Shown: positions 40,386 to 53,500 of the stretch, piece after piece | Position numbering within the stretch: position 1 is the stretch's first letter | Layout: every line of letters begins with the position of its first letter | Assembly (NCBI GenBank): GCA_025642075.2 | Contig: JAODUO010000478.1 | Location: 153,501-217,500, forward strand | DNA: 64,000 nucleotides | DNA from: Ridgeia piscesae | Taxonomy: Eukaryota; Annelida; Polychaeta; Sabellida; Siboglinidae | Reading direction: 5' to 3' | Translations under genes and position numbers: made by a program | The notes under the pieces: generated by a model | What the model saw: only the letters and a program-made list of their open reading frames with translations | Databases searched by the model: none | Told to the model about the DNA's origin: nothing

Positions 40386-43300
40386 CATGTATATATATAT
40401 ATGTGCTTGTATTTTTTAGTTTTTATTTGTCAATGAAAATAAACTGGACATTAAAAGATAAGAACATTCATACAAGCCAGGGCTGTTTACCACACAAAGC
40501 ACCCCTGGCAAATCCCCTATGAGAAGTGCTTGTTTTAGTCGAGTTGAACCAGTTTATTGACATTGCCAATCGTGATGCTTTACTCGTGAGAACAGTGCTA
40601 ATAACCACCACAATTTGAAGACGGGAATACAATTTCTGGGTATTCCAGTACAACCACCTGCCCCCATTGCACGAGCAGCTGAACAGTTTTGTTGATTAGA
40701 ATGTATGTTTCTATATCCCAAATATTGCTTATATATAACACAAGACGTGTATAGCTGTCACATGCTATCACATGACCAGAGGCTGACCACACTCGTGGGC
40801 GATTTCATTGTCTGACGTTGAAAGATTCAGCTGCAGCGACCCCTGGCGCACGAGGATGGATAAAATTATAAAGTATGCATTTCTGCCAAAATCACATTGA
40901 TGGAACATGAACTAGACTGCTATTTTTGGCTCTTTTGCAGAATAGGCCTGTGCGACTTGATAGCAGGTGATGGCTACTGGTGGACGTGTGTGGTGGAACT
41001 GTGAACTTCACAATGTGAGACAACCCTCGAGGGTGATGTAGATGTAACAGTGGTGTTTGTGTTTGCAGGAGGACTTGCTGGCCACAGACGACTTGTTTGT
41101 CAACTACTTCAACGACTTTCTCTCACTGCGAGTGAGTCAACTTCAACAGTTCTTTCATTTGATTCCACATCACAATACATCACCAACACAACCGATCTTA
41201 TAGTTATCTCCACTCTTTCCCTCTCCACTGTTCACACATATCTGCCTTTTTGATGTACCACTTAATGAGAATGACTTTTTATCTTAATTTACTGGTTGTC
41301 CACTTTGATGCCCTCTGCCAATATTCATGCTCTCTGTCAATCTTACCTAAATGTGTTTGAAGTTAATCATCAATTTTGCATATTTTGACTGGACTATCAG
41401 TCATCCTCTGTGTGCAATCTGCCCATCTCAATATATTCCCACTGTTGCGGCAATGCTGCAAATGTTTATACATTATATATTTAACAATTCCTTTACAATG
41501 GAAATGGACTTAACGATCATTGTGAAACGCATCCCACATCCGAAGAATTTAACCTGGATTGACTTAATGACCTATTTTAGGTTCATCGTTTTACCTTGCG
41601 ACCTACTTCATATTTTCCCAGTGCTTCCCCGAGCCGCTGCGATTCAACAAGGAGAACAGTGTGTTTGAAGTGGTGTCTACGGCCCGCAAGCGACTCGCAG
41701 CGGAGATCAAGCAGGCCTACCGTACGAACAAACACCAGGAATCTAAAAGGAAGGAGCAGATTATCTATGCATCACGCAAGAAGATCATCCCGCTGGAGCC
41801 AATCCCCATAGCCAAGCCAAAAGTGATCAACACATCCTTCACTGTTAAGGTGAGACTATGTCGGTTTGACTATGGTCTTATATTAGCAATGTTTTCAGGA
41901 TTTATTGTAACTTTTTAAAGGTATCTGCCTGCCATATTTCAAATTCATTAAAAGTAGAACCTACCATGTATGCTCAACAATAGGCTGGCTTGTTTCTACT
42001 ACTTTTTATATAGTTTTGGTGAAATCACTATTCAAATTAATATTGTCGTATTTAATGTTCGGCAAAGCATTCAAGTCAACTAATCCTCCAAATTGGGAAC
42101 TTTATGTAATGTGTAATATAATAATGCACTTGTTTTTGTACTGATGTTTTTTGTGTTCTTAACAACCACATGGCTTTGATTTGAAGGTAATGTTTGGCAA
42201 TGCTGTTGAGTAACAAAACGCTAGTTCTAAGCTACGAATAAATCTTTGAATAATTTTATGCAAAATGAAGCATTGTTCTTAACATTACACACTACGTAGG
42301 CATCAGTGAACCAGATTTACAAATACACATTACACCAAAGAGACAGTTTGTCAAATTTGTTTGTTAATTACTATTGTTCTATTTTTTAGGGATCCATTCT
42401 ATTTTTGCATGTCATTTGTTGATAGAATAATCTTGTTACGGAGCGAGTATGATAACAAATTGAGGTTTACTCATATTCATTTTGGGTATAACAGGTCAGA
42501 GGTCAACAGCAGTGGTCATTGAAATAACTGTCATGTGATGTATTACATGTGGAAACGGTCTTAGTCTTATTTTACAACCAGTGTCAGTATTGTACCACGA
42601 TACATTTGCACATTAAGAGGCAACCTCTTTTATGGGAAGTATTAATTTATATAATGAATATGCATTAATTGTAAATATCTCATTAACAGATCCTGTTTGA
42701 AATTTTGCAGAAGTAAGTTACACAATAGGCCCATTATTTATGCAATTTTTTTCTCCAAAGCTGTAAGGGTCAAGAACATTGCTGGTTAATTTTATTTTGA
42801 GTGACTCCATATTACAAATAGAAGGCCACTTTTAAACACACTCATGGAGTCTATGGAGCATTAGTTGAACTCCCAATTGAGAGAAACAGGGTTAGAACCG
42901 TGTACTGCCAGGCTGAGGGCTGAGACTGAGACAAGTTTGTTCGCCCCGTGTTGCTTCAGTTTACTCAGTTGTACAAATCTGGCGGTGGATATTTCTGCAC
43001 AAATAGTCTGTGCATTCATAGAAGCATGGCTGAATTCTTCCCAGAGAACTTGATATGGTGTTTGATAAACAGGTCTGTCAGCTAGGAAATGCACGCACTT
43101 TGAGCAGTTCTAAGTACTAGACACCACACGCTGTGATTGTTCTGCAGGCTCTGAATCGAGAGCAAGGCATTGAGTGGATCAAGGCAGAGAGACTGCCGGC
43201 CTTCCTACAGAGTGACCTGTATTTGGAGTACCAGCTCGCAAAGCTCGTGTCTCAGTCACACGCCATCAACAAGCACGAGAATCAGTGCTTCATACGACTC

Positions 43301-45312
43301 AAAGTGGTTGACCCACACGGCGACTCACGCCGTCATCATTGCTTTCCCTTCGACCATGACATCAGCAGCGAAGAGGGAGATGCGACTGGGGAGAAGGGAG
43401 ATGAGAGTGGGAGGAAGACACCCGGATCAAAGGAGGAGGAGGTGCCTGAGTACTTGAGGAAGCTGGAGAAGGAGAGACAGGTGAGGACGATGTTATGATC
43501 CCGCCCGGGGATGACATCGCATTGGTCATTGGAACCGTTGTTCACAAATTGTAAGTGTGCATATGTGTGAGTGTGAGGCATGAGTGGGAAATGTGAACGT
43601 GCTGTGAGTGGGAAGTGTGAACGTTCTGTTTTTGCTATGTACATGCATGCATGCATTGTCATGTCAACCTCAGCCTGATCAATCTTCAAGAATTGTACAA
43701 AACAAACACTAAAAAAATGTCATGGATACTACCAACACCATCATAATGTGTTAAGTTATTGCCACTAGCTAATATCCAACCACGCAGCAACAAATTACTC
43801 ATTTACACTTCACGAAGAATTGATCTTCATTTGTGGATTATGTCTTGGACGTGTGTGGTTTATTTTTAAGCAGAGTAAGAAGTTAAAAAACCACTGGCCT
43901 GTGGACTAGTCATCGTCATCATCATTGTGCAGCCATAGTGTCCACTGTCCCGTGGATGGGTGGTGGCCTCAGCATGCTGTTTTCCCATCTCCTATCTTGT
44001 GCTATCATCTGCCAGATGGTACCCTTCCAGTAGTCGTCTTGTTCATCTCTCCATCATCTCGCCAGTTTTCCTCTAGATCATTTCCTTTCATATGGTTTCT
44101 AGGCAGCAACTGAGACTACCCGGGGTAGTAGGCTTGATATATTACTCATCCCTATGACAAATTACTGGCCCTTGTTTGTGGTGAATTTGAATAGTGAATT
44201 GTAGAGGACATGGTCCGGGATATCAGAAGTGAAGTGATTAACACTGCTAGGAGATGCTGCCAGAATATCACTAATAGCATAAGACAATTTCAAAGCATAC
44301 AAACATGTTTCCATGCATTACAGCTTTTACATGAATATGTCTTAAACAATGTATACGTTATGCCCTGTCTGAGTGACTGCCTTGTTTCCTGCCAGGCACT
44401 GATGGAGGAGATGTTTGTGTGCATGAGCTCAACCAACACCTCTGAAGCTGAAATGATCCTGGCATATGCCCAGCTCTCGTCAGAAACCAGCACCAGTTCA
44501 GCCGTCCACAGCTATATCGGCGACTCCCCGATATTGCCGTCGATGCACCGCGCACACAGCGGCCGACCGTACAGCGCTCTGCCGACCAGCTCAAGCTTCC
44601 ACCGCGGTCTCGACAGCGGGCTTTACAAGGTGCCGACGGCGATTGACGAGAATTTTGACGTGTCACCTTACACGAAGAACCTGACTGAGACGACTACGAA
44701 GAAACCGAGTAAGACGGCACCGCCGGTGCAGGATCACGCCGGCATCACCGCCAACGTAGAAGAAGTGAATCAGTGCACGAAGCCAACCATGCTTGACGAC
44801 GTGTGCATCGTTGCACACGGCACGGAGAATGCGTCCACCATCTACATGCCCTTCCCTGTGGAGACCGGTGACATGATGCGTTGCTGGAAGGAACAGCAGG
44901 AGAAGGAGGACAAGCAGGAGCAGCTCATCCGTGAGCTCCTTGAGAAAGAGCAGCAGATACGAGAGGATCAGCAGCGGAAGGAGGACGAGGAGAGGGAGGA
45001 GAGGGAGGCGAGGGAGAGGGAAGCGGCCGAGCAGGAGGACGCGGTGACACTCGACTCGTTGGTGTTGGACGATGCTGGGTACCCTGCCCCACAGTCTGCC
45101 CAAATGGTTGCTCTACCAACTGCCCAACTCACCCCCACACTGCCCCCATCCCCCCCACCGTCTCTCCGAACCGCCGCCTCACCATCTGCCCAACCCACCG
45201 CCCCGCCCTCTGCCCCGTCCTCTGCCAGACAGTCACTAGAGGCACCACTGCATCCACTTGAAAATGTAAGTTCACTTTTTAATACATTGTGTTTTCCGTA
45301 TCGATAAAATGC

Positions 45313-45402
<90 letters not shown>

Positions 45403-46897
45403 AAGAGAAGGTATATATGTATATGTATATATGTATATATATAATATATATACAAGTTATACATACATGTTAAGTTTAAGAAATGCCAAAACAGTAGATT
45501 TATATGTAAATCAGAGGATCTCAGTAAATCGGGTTTTATATATTATTTGGAGGATCTCGAAAAATCAGGCTTTTATACATAAATTTGGTTTTTAACTATA
45601 AATATGAATAATATATTACAAGAAAGAAATGCATTCCATTTATTAGGATATTAACAAAAAAATTTAATATCACTAATAGTTCACTAATCATAATATACAA
45701 AATATAATGCAAACATTCCTTGTTAATCTCGTATAAATAATTTATATGTTGCTGTTTGGCCCTCGTAAGTTAAAAAGTCATTGATAAAATAAATATATTG
45801 TTCAGTAATTTACTTGTATTCTAGGTATAACATTAGCATATTCTGATATGTATCATAATTTTTTATTATTATATTGCAAAGAATCTCTTGCATGAAAAGC
45901 AGCAGCTTCTACATTTTATTTTGTTACATAACTAATATAATCTTATAATATAAAACTTGAACGCAGCATTTATTATTTGTGAGTCAAACTGAGCCATGGT
46001 GACAGAGGCACGACAGAGAGAATAAACATGTTTTCGTCTGTTAAGAAGAATTTGTTTTCCATTTAAATGTCTAACGTACTCCAATAGTAATGCTTAACAA
46101 AAGTACATCAATTCTGAAACATGCACATGTAATGTAAATGTCTGGATGGACATTGTTTGTATAGATGTGAACAGAGTGGGCTTTGTTCTAGAAAACTTGA
46201 ACATTTTGTGGTATGTATACGATGGGCAATAATAGATTATCGGCATTACTAGGTATTTATTAGACCAGGGGTAGAAATAGTGGTAGTCCGGTAGTCCGAG
46301 GACTACCAGAAATTCAGTTGGACTACCAAAGATGATGACAGCAGTAGTCCAATGGACTACCACAAAATTTGGGAATATTTTTCTAATGTTGTATTTGTCA
46401 TGTTATTTTGCTTAAATCTGGGCCATATGACTACCAGATATATCTCAGGACTACCAGATTTCCCAACTAAGTAGTCCTGCTGACTACCAGAAATTCTGGA
46501 GTTATTTCTACCCCTGTAGACTGTTTTCAATGTTCAGTCATCAAAGTAAGACATGATTTAAATCACTCCAATTCAGGTCGTTGTTCAGTTTGTTGTCCTT
46601 GCGGCAGGTGTCTGTGTTTGTGAGCACTAGTCTCAGTCTCAGACTCGATCGCAATTAGTTAACTTGCATTATGAGGCGGATTAGAAAACCTCTTGCTAAA
46701 AAACACTACCCAGCCAGAGATTAATCCAATTATCCATACCCAGTTGGGTGAATTAGGTAGAATTTGCTTGTTTTGGTTTCACTGAAAACCGTGACATCTG
46801 TTGCTCCTGCCTGGAGACTGGAAGATTGCGGGAAGCTCCCGGCAAAACTGGGAGACTTAACATTTATGTGTCTGTGTATATATAATATACAGCTATA

Positions 46898-46944
<47 letters not shown>

Positions 46945-47196
46945 ATATACATATATATATATATACACACTATATATATATATATATATACATATAAGTA
47001 ATTAAGCATATATGTATGTATGTATGTAAAATTATGTGTGTGTATATATACAAATATAAATATATATGTACAGTGTGTGTATATATATATATGTATACTT
47101 AATTACTTATATGTATATATATATACATATAAGTAATGTTATATCATGTAAGTATACATGTATGTATATAAAATCATATATGTGTGTATATATATA

Positions 47197-47238
<42 letters not shown>

Positions 47239-47538
47239 TATATACAAGTATGTATGTATATAAAATTATATGTATGTATGTATATACATTTATATGTATA
47301 TATATATATTTATATATGTACATTAATACATACATACATACATACATACATACATACATACATACATACATACATACATACATACATACATACATACATA
47401 CATACATACATACATACATACATACATACATACATACATACATACATACATACATACATACATACATACATACATACATACATACATACATACATACATA
47501 CATACATACATACATACATACATACATACATACATACA

Positions 47539-47570
<32 letters not shown>

Positions 47571-50500
47571 CACTGTATATGTATATATATATATATAATA
47601 TATATATAGATATATATATATATATATACATGCATGTATATTTGTATGTTTATGCTTCTTTAGAGTAAATATGTGTTGCCCAGCCTTCACATGTCATGAT
47701 GCTTGATTCGGTCAGCATTGGTTGTTCTTGGTTACAGAAAACAGGTTTTGCGATGACCATTACCGATAGTGACGCTATTTGGAACAGTGAAATTTCAATA
47801 ATTACTACATTTTTATATTCAGTGTCTTTGTATGTATAATGCATATCTCAACAAAGCTCTTGTGCAGTTGTTGTGCTGTATGCATCATATACTATTGATG
47901 TAATTCTTTTATTATGAAGCTTCATTTCCCTTTTAATTTCCTACTGATAAACTATAAATACTATGTGTGTACGTGCACACAGAGAGAAGCAAATGTGATT
48001 ACGACAATAGTTTATTAGCAGTTTCCCCAAACTCACATCAGTTGAATAGATATTAGCAATATTCAATATTCACGTAAGCGTATGAGTTTATTTGCAGCAG
48101 CAAGAGAAACCAGCTGAACCTACAGAGGCGGCTCCAGAGGCAGCTCCAGAGGCAGCTCCAGAGATGACTCCAGATGAGACTCCACAGGCGGAGCAAGGTG
48201 AAACCACCGCACCTGTGGTGGGCACTTCTTCTTCCAGTTCATCAAATTCGACCGACAAAAGCCTGAAAAGCCAGAAACAATCGAAATATGACACCCTCGA
48301 AGGTGTGGCTGCAGATGGTTCGTTGATGAAATACACAGTCGCCGACCTCATCGCGAAAGAGGGAAAGCCTGTTGAGTTGGACAAATCGATGAGCGACACG
48401 TTGAAGGATCGCCATGCCGTGGAGAGCCTCACTGAGATGGAATGTGTTATTCCACTGGATGCTGTTATTCAGAATGGCATCGCAACCGTCCACATCGAGC
48501 CAACTGAAGGTAACGTGTTCGCTATGCTGCGCTCGCTCGCGAAACACGCACAACCCGAGGACAGTGACGACGAAACGAACTCGCTATTCGACAGCGATGA
48601 GGATTACGAGGGCGAACGCGACGACTTCTTCCGCAATCGCGCCAAATGCAAGAAGGTTAAACGCCTGACGACAACTAAGGGAATCATCGACTTCAAGCAG
48701 TACATTAAAGGCACACCAGGCGAGGTGAACTGGAATTTGTGGATCGACATAGAACGTGCGTGTCTCATCCCAGACAAAAACGAACTCAATAGGTGCGTCC
48801 AAGGGTTTTCCTTGATGTTATGCTTGACAGACATTTATTGTGTCTCATTTATTGCATCTCGGTAGATGTATGAATATTATATAATGTTCTGTAATCGTTA
48901 TTCAATTTTTATAGTGGCGTCGGTTTCTAAAATGTATTTGAACATGGTTGCAATAGTCCTTAGGGGATCAAAATGACATTTTTCTCTAAAGGGAGATTAC
49001 TTCTACATTATGACAGTGATATAGATGTGATTTCAGTGTAATTCACACTTTTCTTTTGCTGGCTAGGGTAGGGTTCAGCTCTAATGGTCAGTAATAATTA
49101 CAGTGGTCAGTTACAGCCTTATCAAATTCAGTTACAATGATCAGCAGTGTTTTCAATGACAGACTTTAAAACTATAATTCTAAGTAATTATAACTTACAC
49201 AATTATAATTGAAACCAACCCTAAATGATGTATTGGTTTGTTTAGCATGTTTGAAGTGCCGTATGTGAGATATTATGTCAGCTGTTACACCGCACCCATG
49301 CTATGCTGTAGTTTCCTCCATGCCATGCGAGAACGCTACCAGATAACAGGTGCCCCGTATGAACTGTCGAAGGAGGTGAAGATTGCGCTAGGCCTGGAGA
49401 AGCCAACTGCGTGGACTCTCAGGAAACTGCGAAGTATTCACTACAAAGTCGCTGAACCACTCATTCTCTACTGGTGAGTACTGGCTCTATTTCATGGCCC
49501 GACCTCTGACCCTTTGTGGTCAGTATTCAGTCGGTGTGCGGGTGTTTTTACCTCAAGGTGCATACTGGTTGATGCACTCACAGGCAACCTGGGATGCACT
49601 CACAGAACGATGCTAACTAACTGGTTTATACGTACATCTATTTTATGTTCTTACAGACTGACGTGTCTCTGTATAAGAGTGGCAACCTAAGGATGGATGG
49701 TTAACCAATTAAATGTTTTGCAGAACCTGTTGGCAATGTGTGGTGTAGAAACATTTTACCCACTGGCTCCTTGACTCCTCAAACAGCTGTTATATGATAC
49801 GATGGAATGGAATCTGCTGTGCAGTGCTAGGTTTATGTAGAGAAAGACAGTCTGAGTATGTATGGAAAATGGCAATGCCCTTTAATAACATATGTACCAT
49901 ACTAGTAATATAAATGGTAAAGGCAGGACAATGGGCATTGCCGTCGACATAGATAGCAAAAGGCAATTCCCCTTACAAGTATGGATGAGTCTTACATATC
50001 TGTCAATGGGAATGCCAAACATTGACTATCTAAGTGAAATACATGTGGGACCCCGAAATCACCCAAACAACCCCGGACCAGTGCTGTTGGTAAAGCGTAT
50101 TTAATTCATGCTGGATTAAATACTTATTTTTGTAAATCTTGGCAAGAAAATAAAAACTGGTTGAAACTTTACGAATTCCGTTGGTGCTGTTGGTAAAACG
50201 TATTTAATTCATGCTGGATTAAATACTTATTTTTGTAAATCTTGGCAAGAAAATAAAAACTGGTTGAAATTTTACGAATTCCATTGGAGTGGAAACAATA
50301 TATAAAATGAATGAAGGCATCATTTGATCTGAACACTACAGGCTGTTAAATATGTATATGGATTTATAGATGTCAAAAGAAAATTACAAAAAAGGTAAAA
50401 ATTAGTACCTGGTGACAGTCACAGCTGCGACCAGGTAAATTTTTGCATCATGACTAATGGTAAAACAATTGCAGGGGGCCGCGGTACCTGGTTCACCAGG

Positions 50501-53500
50501 AGATGAGGGTGAACACTAAGAAGCACCGTAAGTACATGCTGCAGCATCGCCTCAGGACTCCCGACATGTCTATCAGCTACCCCGACCCTCCCAGGCCCAA
50601 CCTGATGCCCCTACGCCCCAAGACATGCGAGCCCCGCATACAGCCGGATAGTGCTCCTCTGCCCACCAGTTACACCATGAAGGTAAGACGTCACTTTGCA
50701 ACTTGTAAATACACAAAAAACAGCTAAGTTCTTACAGAGCTCAGCATCCAATCCTCAGGACTGCACAAATCATTTCCTGTTCATTCATCATCTCCACTGT
50801 TCCGAGACGCATTGAGCCATGACATGGGGTTATACTTTACTATATTTAGCAGAACACTTTCATAATACAGTTATACAATGTCTGTTATTAATACACTAAA
50901 TTTGTGCCATTATGATACGTCTCCTCCCAGGTCAAATTATGTTTGTTTGCTTCCTTGGACTACTAGTCTAAACATTGCCAAAATAAACTCAAATTTATGT
51001 CATATTTATTTAATATTAGGTATGAATCTTTGAGAAATCTCTACAGTGTCACTCATAGGATGGATAATTTTGGTAGTGTAATTGGCGTAATATGGTTGAA
51101 CCCAAGTTTGTCACATGCTTTGCCCCGTTTCTGTTCCACTTCAAGTTTCCGTGGTTTTCAAGCTGAATGGGAATTTTTGGGTATCTGCATTAGCTTCCTG
51201 TTCTGTGTCTTATCATTTTGGTGATATATATGGTTACCTTCAAGGCATTTTGTATAAGTAGCTGACATATTTATATATTCATTACTTGTTCCTGTAAGAA
51301 AACATATCTTCTTTCAACCATCTGGCTCTGGTTTATTTGTTGTTCCTAATGTTTAATGCTATCTTTGGAACTAGGGCATTCACTTTTGTTGCACCGAGAC
51401 TTGGGAATATATCCATGTTCCGTCTTGGTGTTAGAACAGTTAAAATTACCGCACAGTTCTTTTATTCAAAACTTGCCTTTGTAACCATTATTAGTTTTTA
51501 GTTCCCTGGCCATATGTTTACAACTTTTGTGCTGCTTATCGATTTTGACATATTTGCTATTGACTAACTGGTTTGTTTTGATGTGTCTCTGAGCTTAGTT
51601 TTTTGCAAAAACGTGTACACAAAATAAGTCACCTTATCATCATTCACAAACCTCTCATCCGCAGGTGGAGGTCGCCGAACCACTGATCAACCCGACATAT
51701 GTTTCACCCCTGCATGCGAGTCCACCCAATGCTACTAAAGAGGCACAGATGACAAACGTCTACAGTGACCCCGCCAACGCGAGGTGCCCGCGTTCGCTGC
51801 CGGACATCAACGTCGTGCGAAACACGAAGCTGCTCAAAGACCTCGCGAATATGGAACAGTTGAAGGAGCGGCCATGGGGGGCTAAGGAACCCTTCATGCC
51901 TCTCACTGCGAAGGAACTTGTCAAGTTTGGCCAAGTACCACCACTGCCCGGGTAAGTGGTCAAGGCCTTGCCATTGGTTTATGTTAGTTGTTCATGATCA
52001 GAATAAAATGTTTATCAGAAATATTTCTTTTATGCTCAACTAGCCTGCATCATTGCATGACTTGGCATTTTGTTTGTTGATGAACATGACTTGGCATTTT
52101 GTTTGTTGATCTACAAATCACTTTTTAAACGACTAATGTTACCAACATCTGACAAGCGGGTTGGTTTGTGACATGCAAATAACCTTGCGTGAACGGGCTT
52201 AATGACACAACTTCGCAATCGATAGATAGGATACCATGGATAATAAGGATGGGATGAATATTGGATTTATATTCGAAATTTAGAATATTTGAACGTTTTC
52301 CTGCTATTCGATTCAATTCAAAATTTGAAAATTCACAGCTATAAATGAATATCGCTCGAAAATTTTCCTTCATGTCCTCCACAGCAAAATCGGTCCCGGG
52401 CGATCTTTAACGTTCTGACTTAACTATGAAAAAGACTACAACCACCAAACTATTCCTCACATATCTTATATGTATACATATACACACACCAGGTTACAAA
52501 ATAAAATCACTAACATTACTTAAACAAATAAACTTCACAAAACAAACTCACGTCAAACTTGCTGGCAACGCAGTATCATCACCGTTCGTGGCCGCTACAC
52601 GTAACTTACAGTAATATCGGTATTATGTCAAGGGGTCTTTTGTTAGCAGTGTCGGGTTGAGGTTTAAGTTGAAGGTTTCGGGTAAGTTTAGGATTAGTTG
52701 AAGTTAGCTTAGGGTTAGTCAGGGTTATTGTTACTTTAGGGTTAGCATAAAACCGGAATTTGTGAACGTCATTGTTTTAGCGACGCCTGCGATAAATTAT
52801 CGATGTTACCGTAATCATCGAGCCCAGTAGATCATGGCGAGCTTTGCACGAGTTTGGCGACGATGCCGACGGCTCCAGCCCGGACTTGTGCCCATGGCCA
52901 CGGGATGAAACCGCGTCCCGGCAAAACATCTCAACACCATTCAGTATTCTAATCGAATTTGAAACAACTGAATATTTGTATTCCATTCGATATTCGATTC
53001 GTATTTGAAACCACTGAATATTTGTATTCCATTTCGAGGATATTCGATTCGAACAAAATTCCAGATTCGTCCCATCCTTACTAGGTAATGTGTTTTGGGG
53101 TAGGTCACATTTCAAACCACAGGATTTTTTGGTGGATTTAAGTTAAAATGCAATGAATCACCTAATTCCAACGGGCTACACTCACCACCTGAGAAAAGTG
53201 ATGAGTCACACAATACTTAGGATACGTTGTTGGTGTATGGAATGAGCAACTTTGTATAAAAGGGCAGTGTTTCAGTTATATAATAATTATATCAGTGTCA
53301 TGCATGTAAGTTGTATGTGATTGAATCAACTAATCCAAAGAAATTAGGTTTTGAGACATTGTAAAATTTTGATGTTTCAGACCTTCCAAGTTCTCTGAAA
53401 AAGTGGAAGATCTTCCGCTTTTTCTGTTTTTCTAGAAATCTTTCCGCTTTGTTTTGAAAATCTTCAGTTTTTTACAGACTTGGCCTGTGATTGCAGCATC

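Noticed and set aside
44210..44395. Upstream extension of RGS22 exon 6 to an in-frame ATG
   Set aside because: A clear tttcctgccag acceptor at 44395 and phase agreement with exon 5 show this part is intronic.
44663..45103. 146-codon - strand open frame
   Set aside because: Shadow of RGS22 exon 6, caused by its high GC and charged-residue codons.
52640..52750. Interstitial telomere (TTAGGG) array
   Set aside because: Only a few degenerate units, located inside an inverted-repeat element; not a true telomeric tract.
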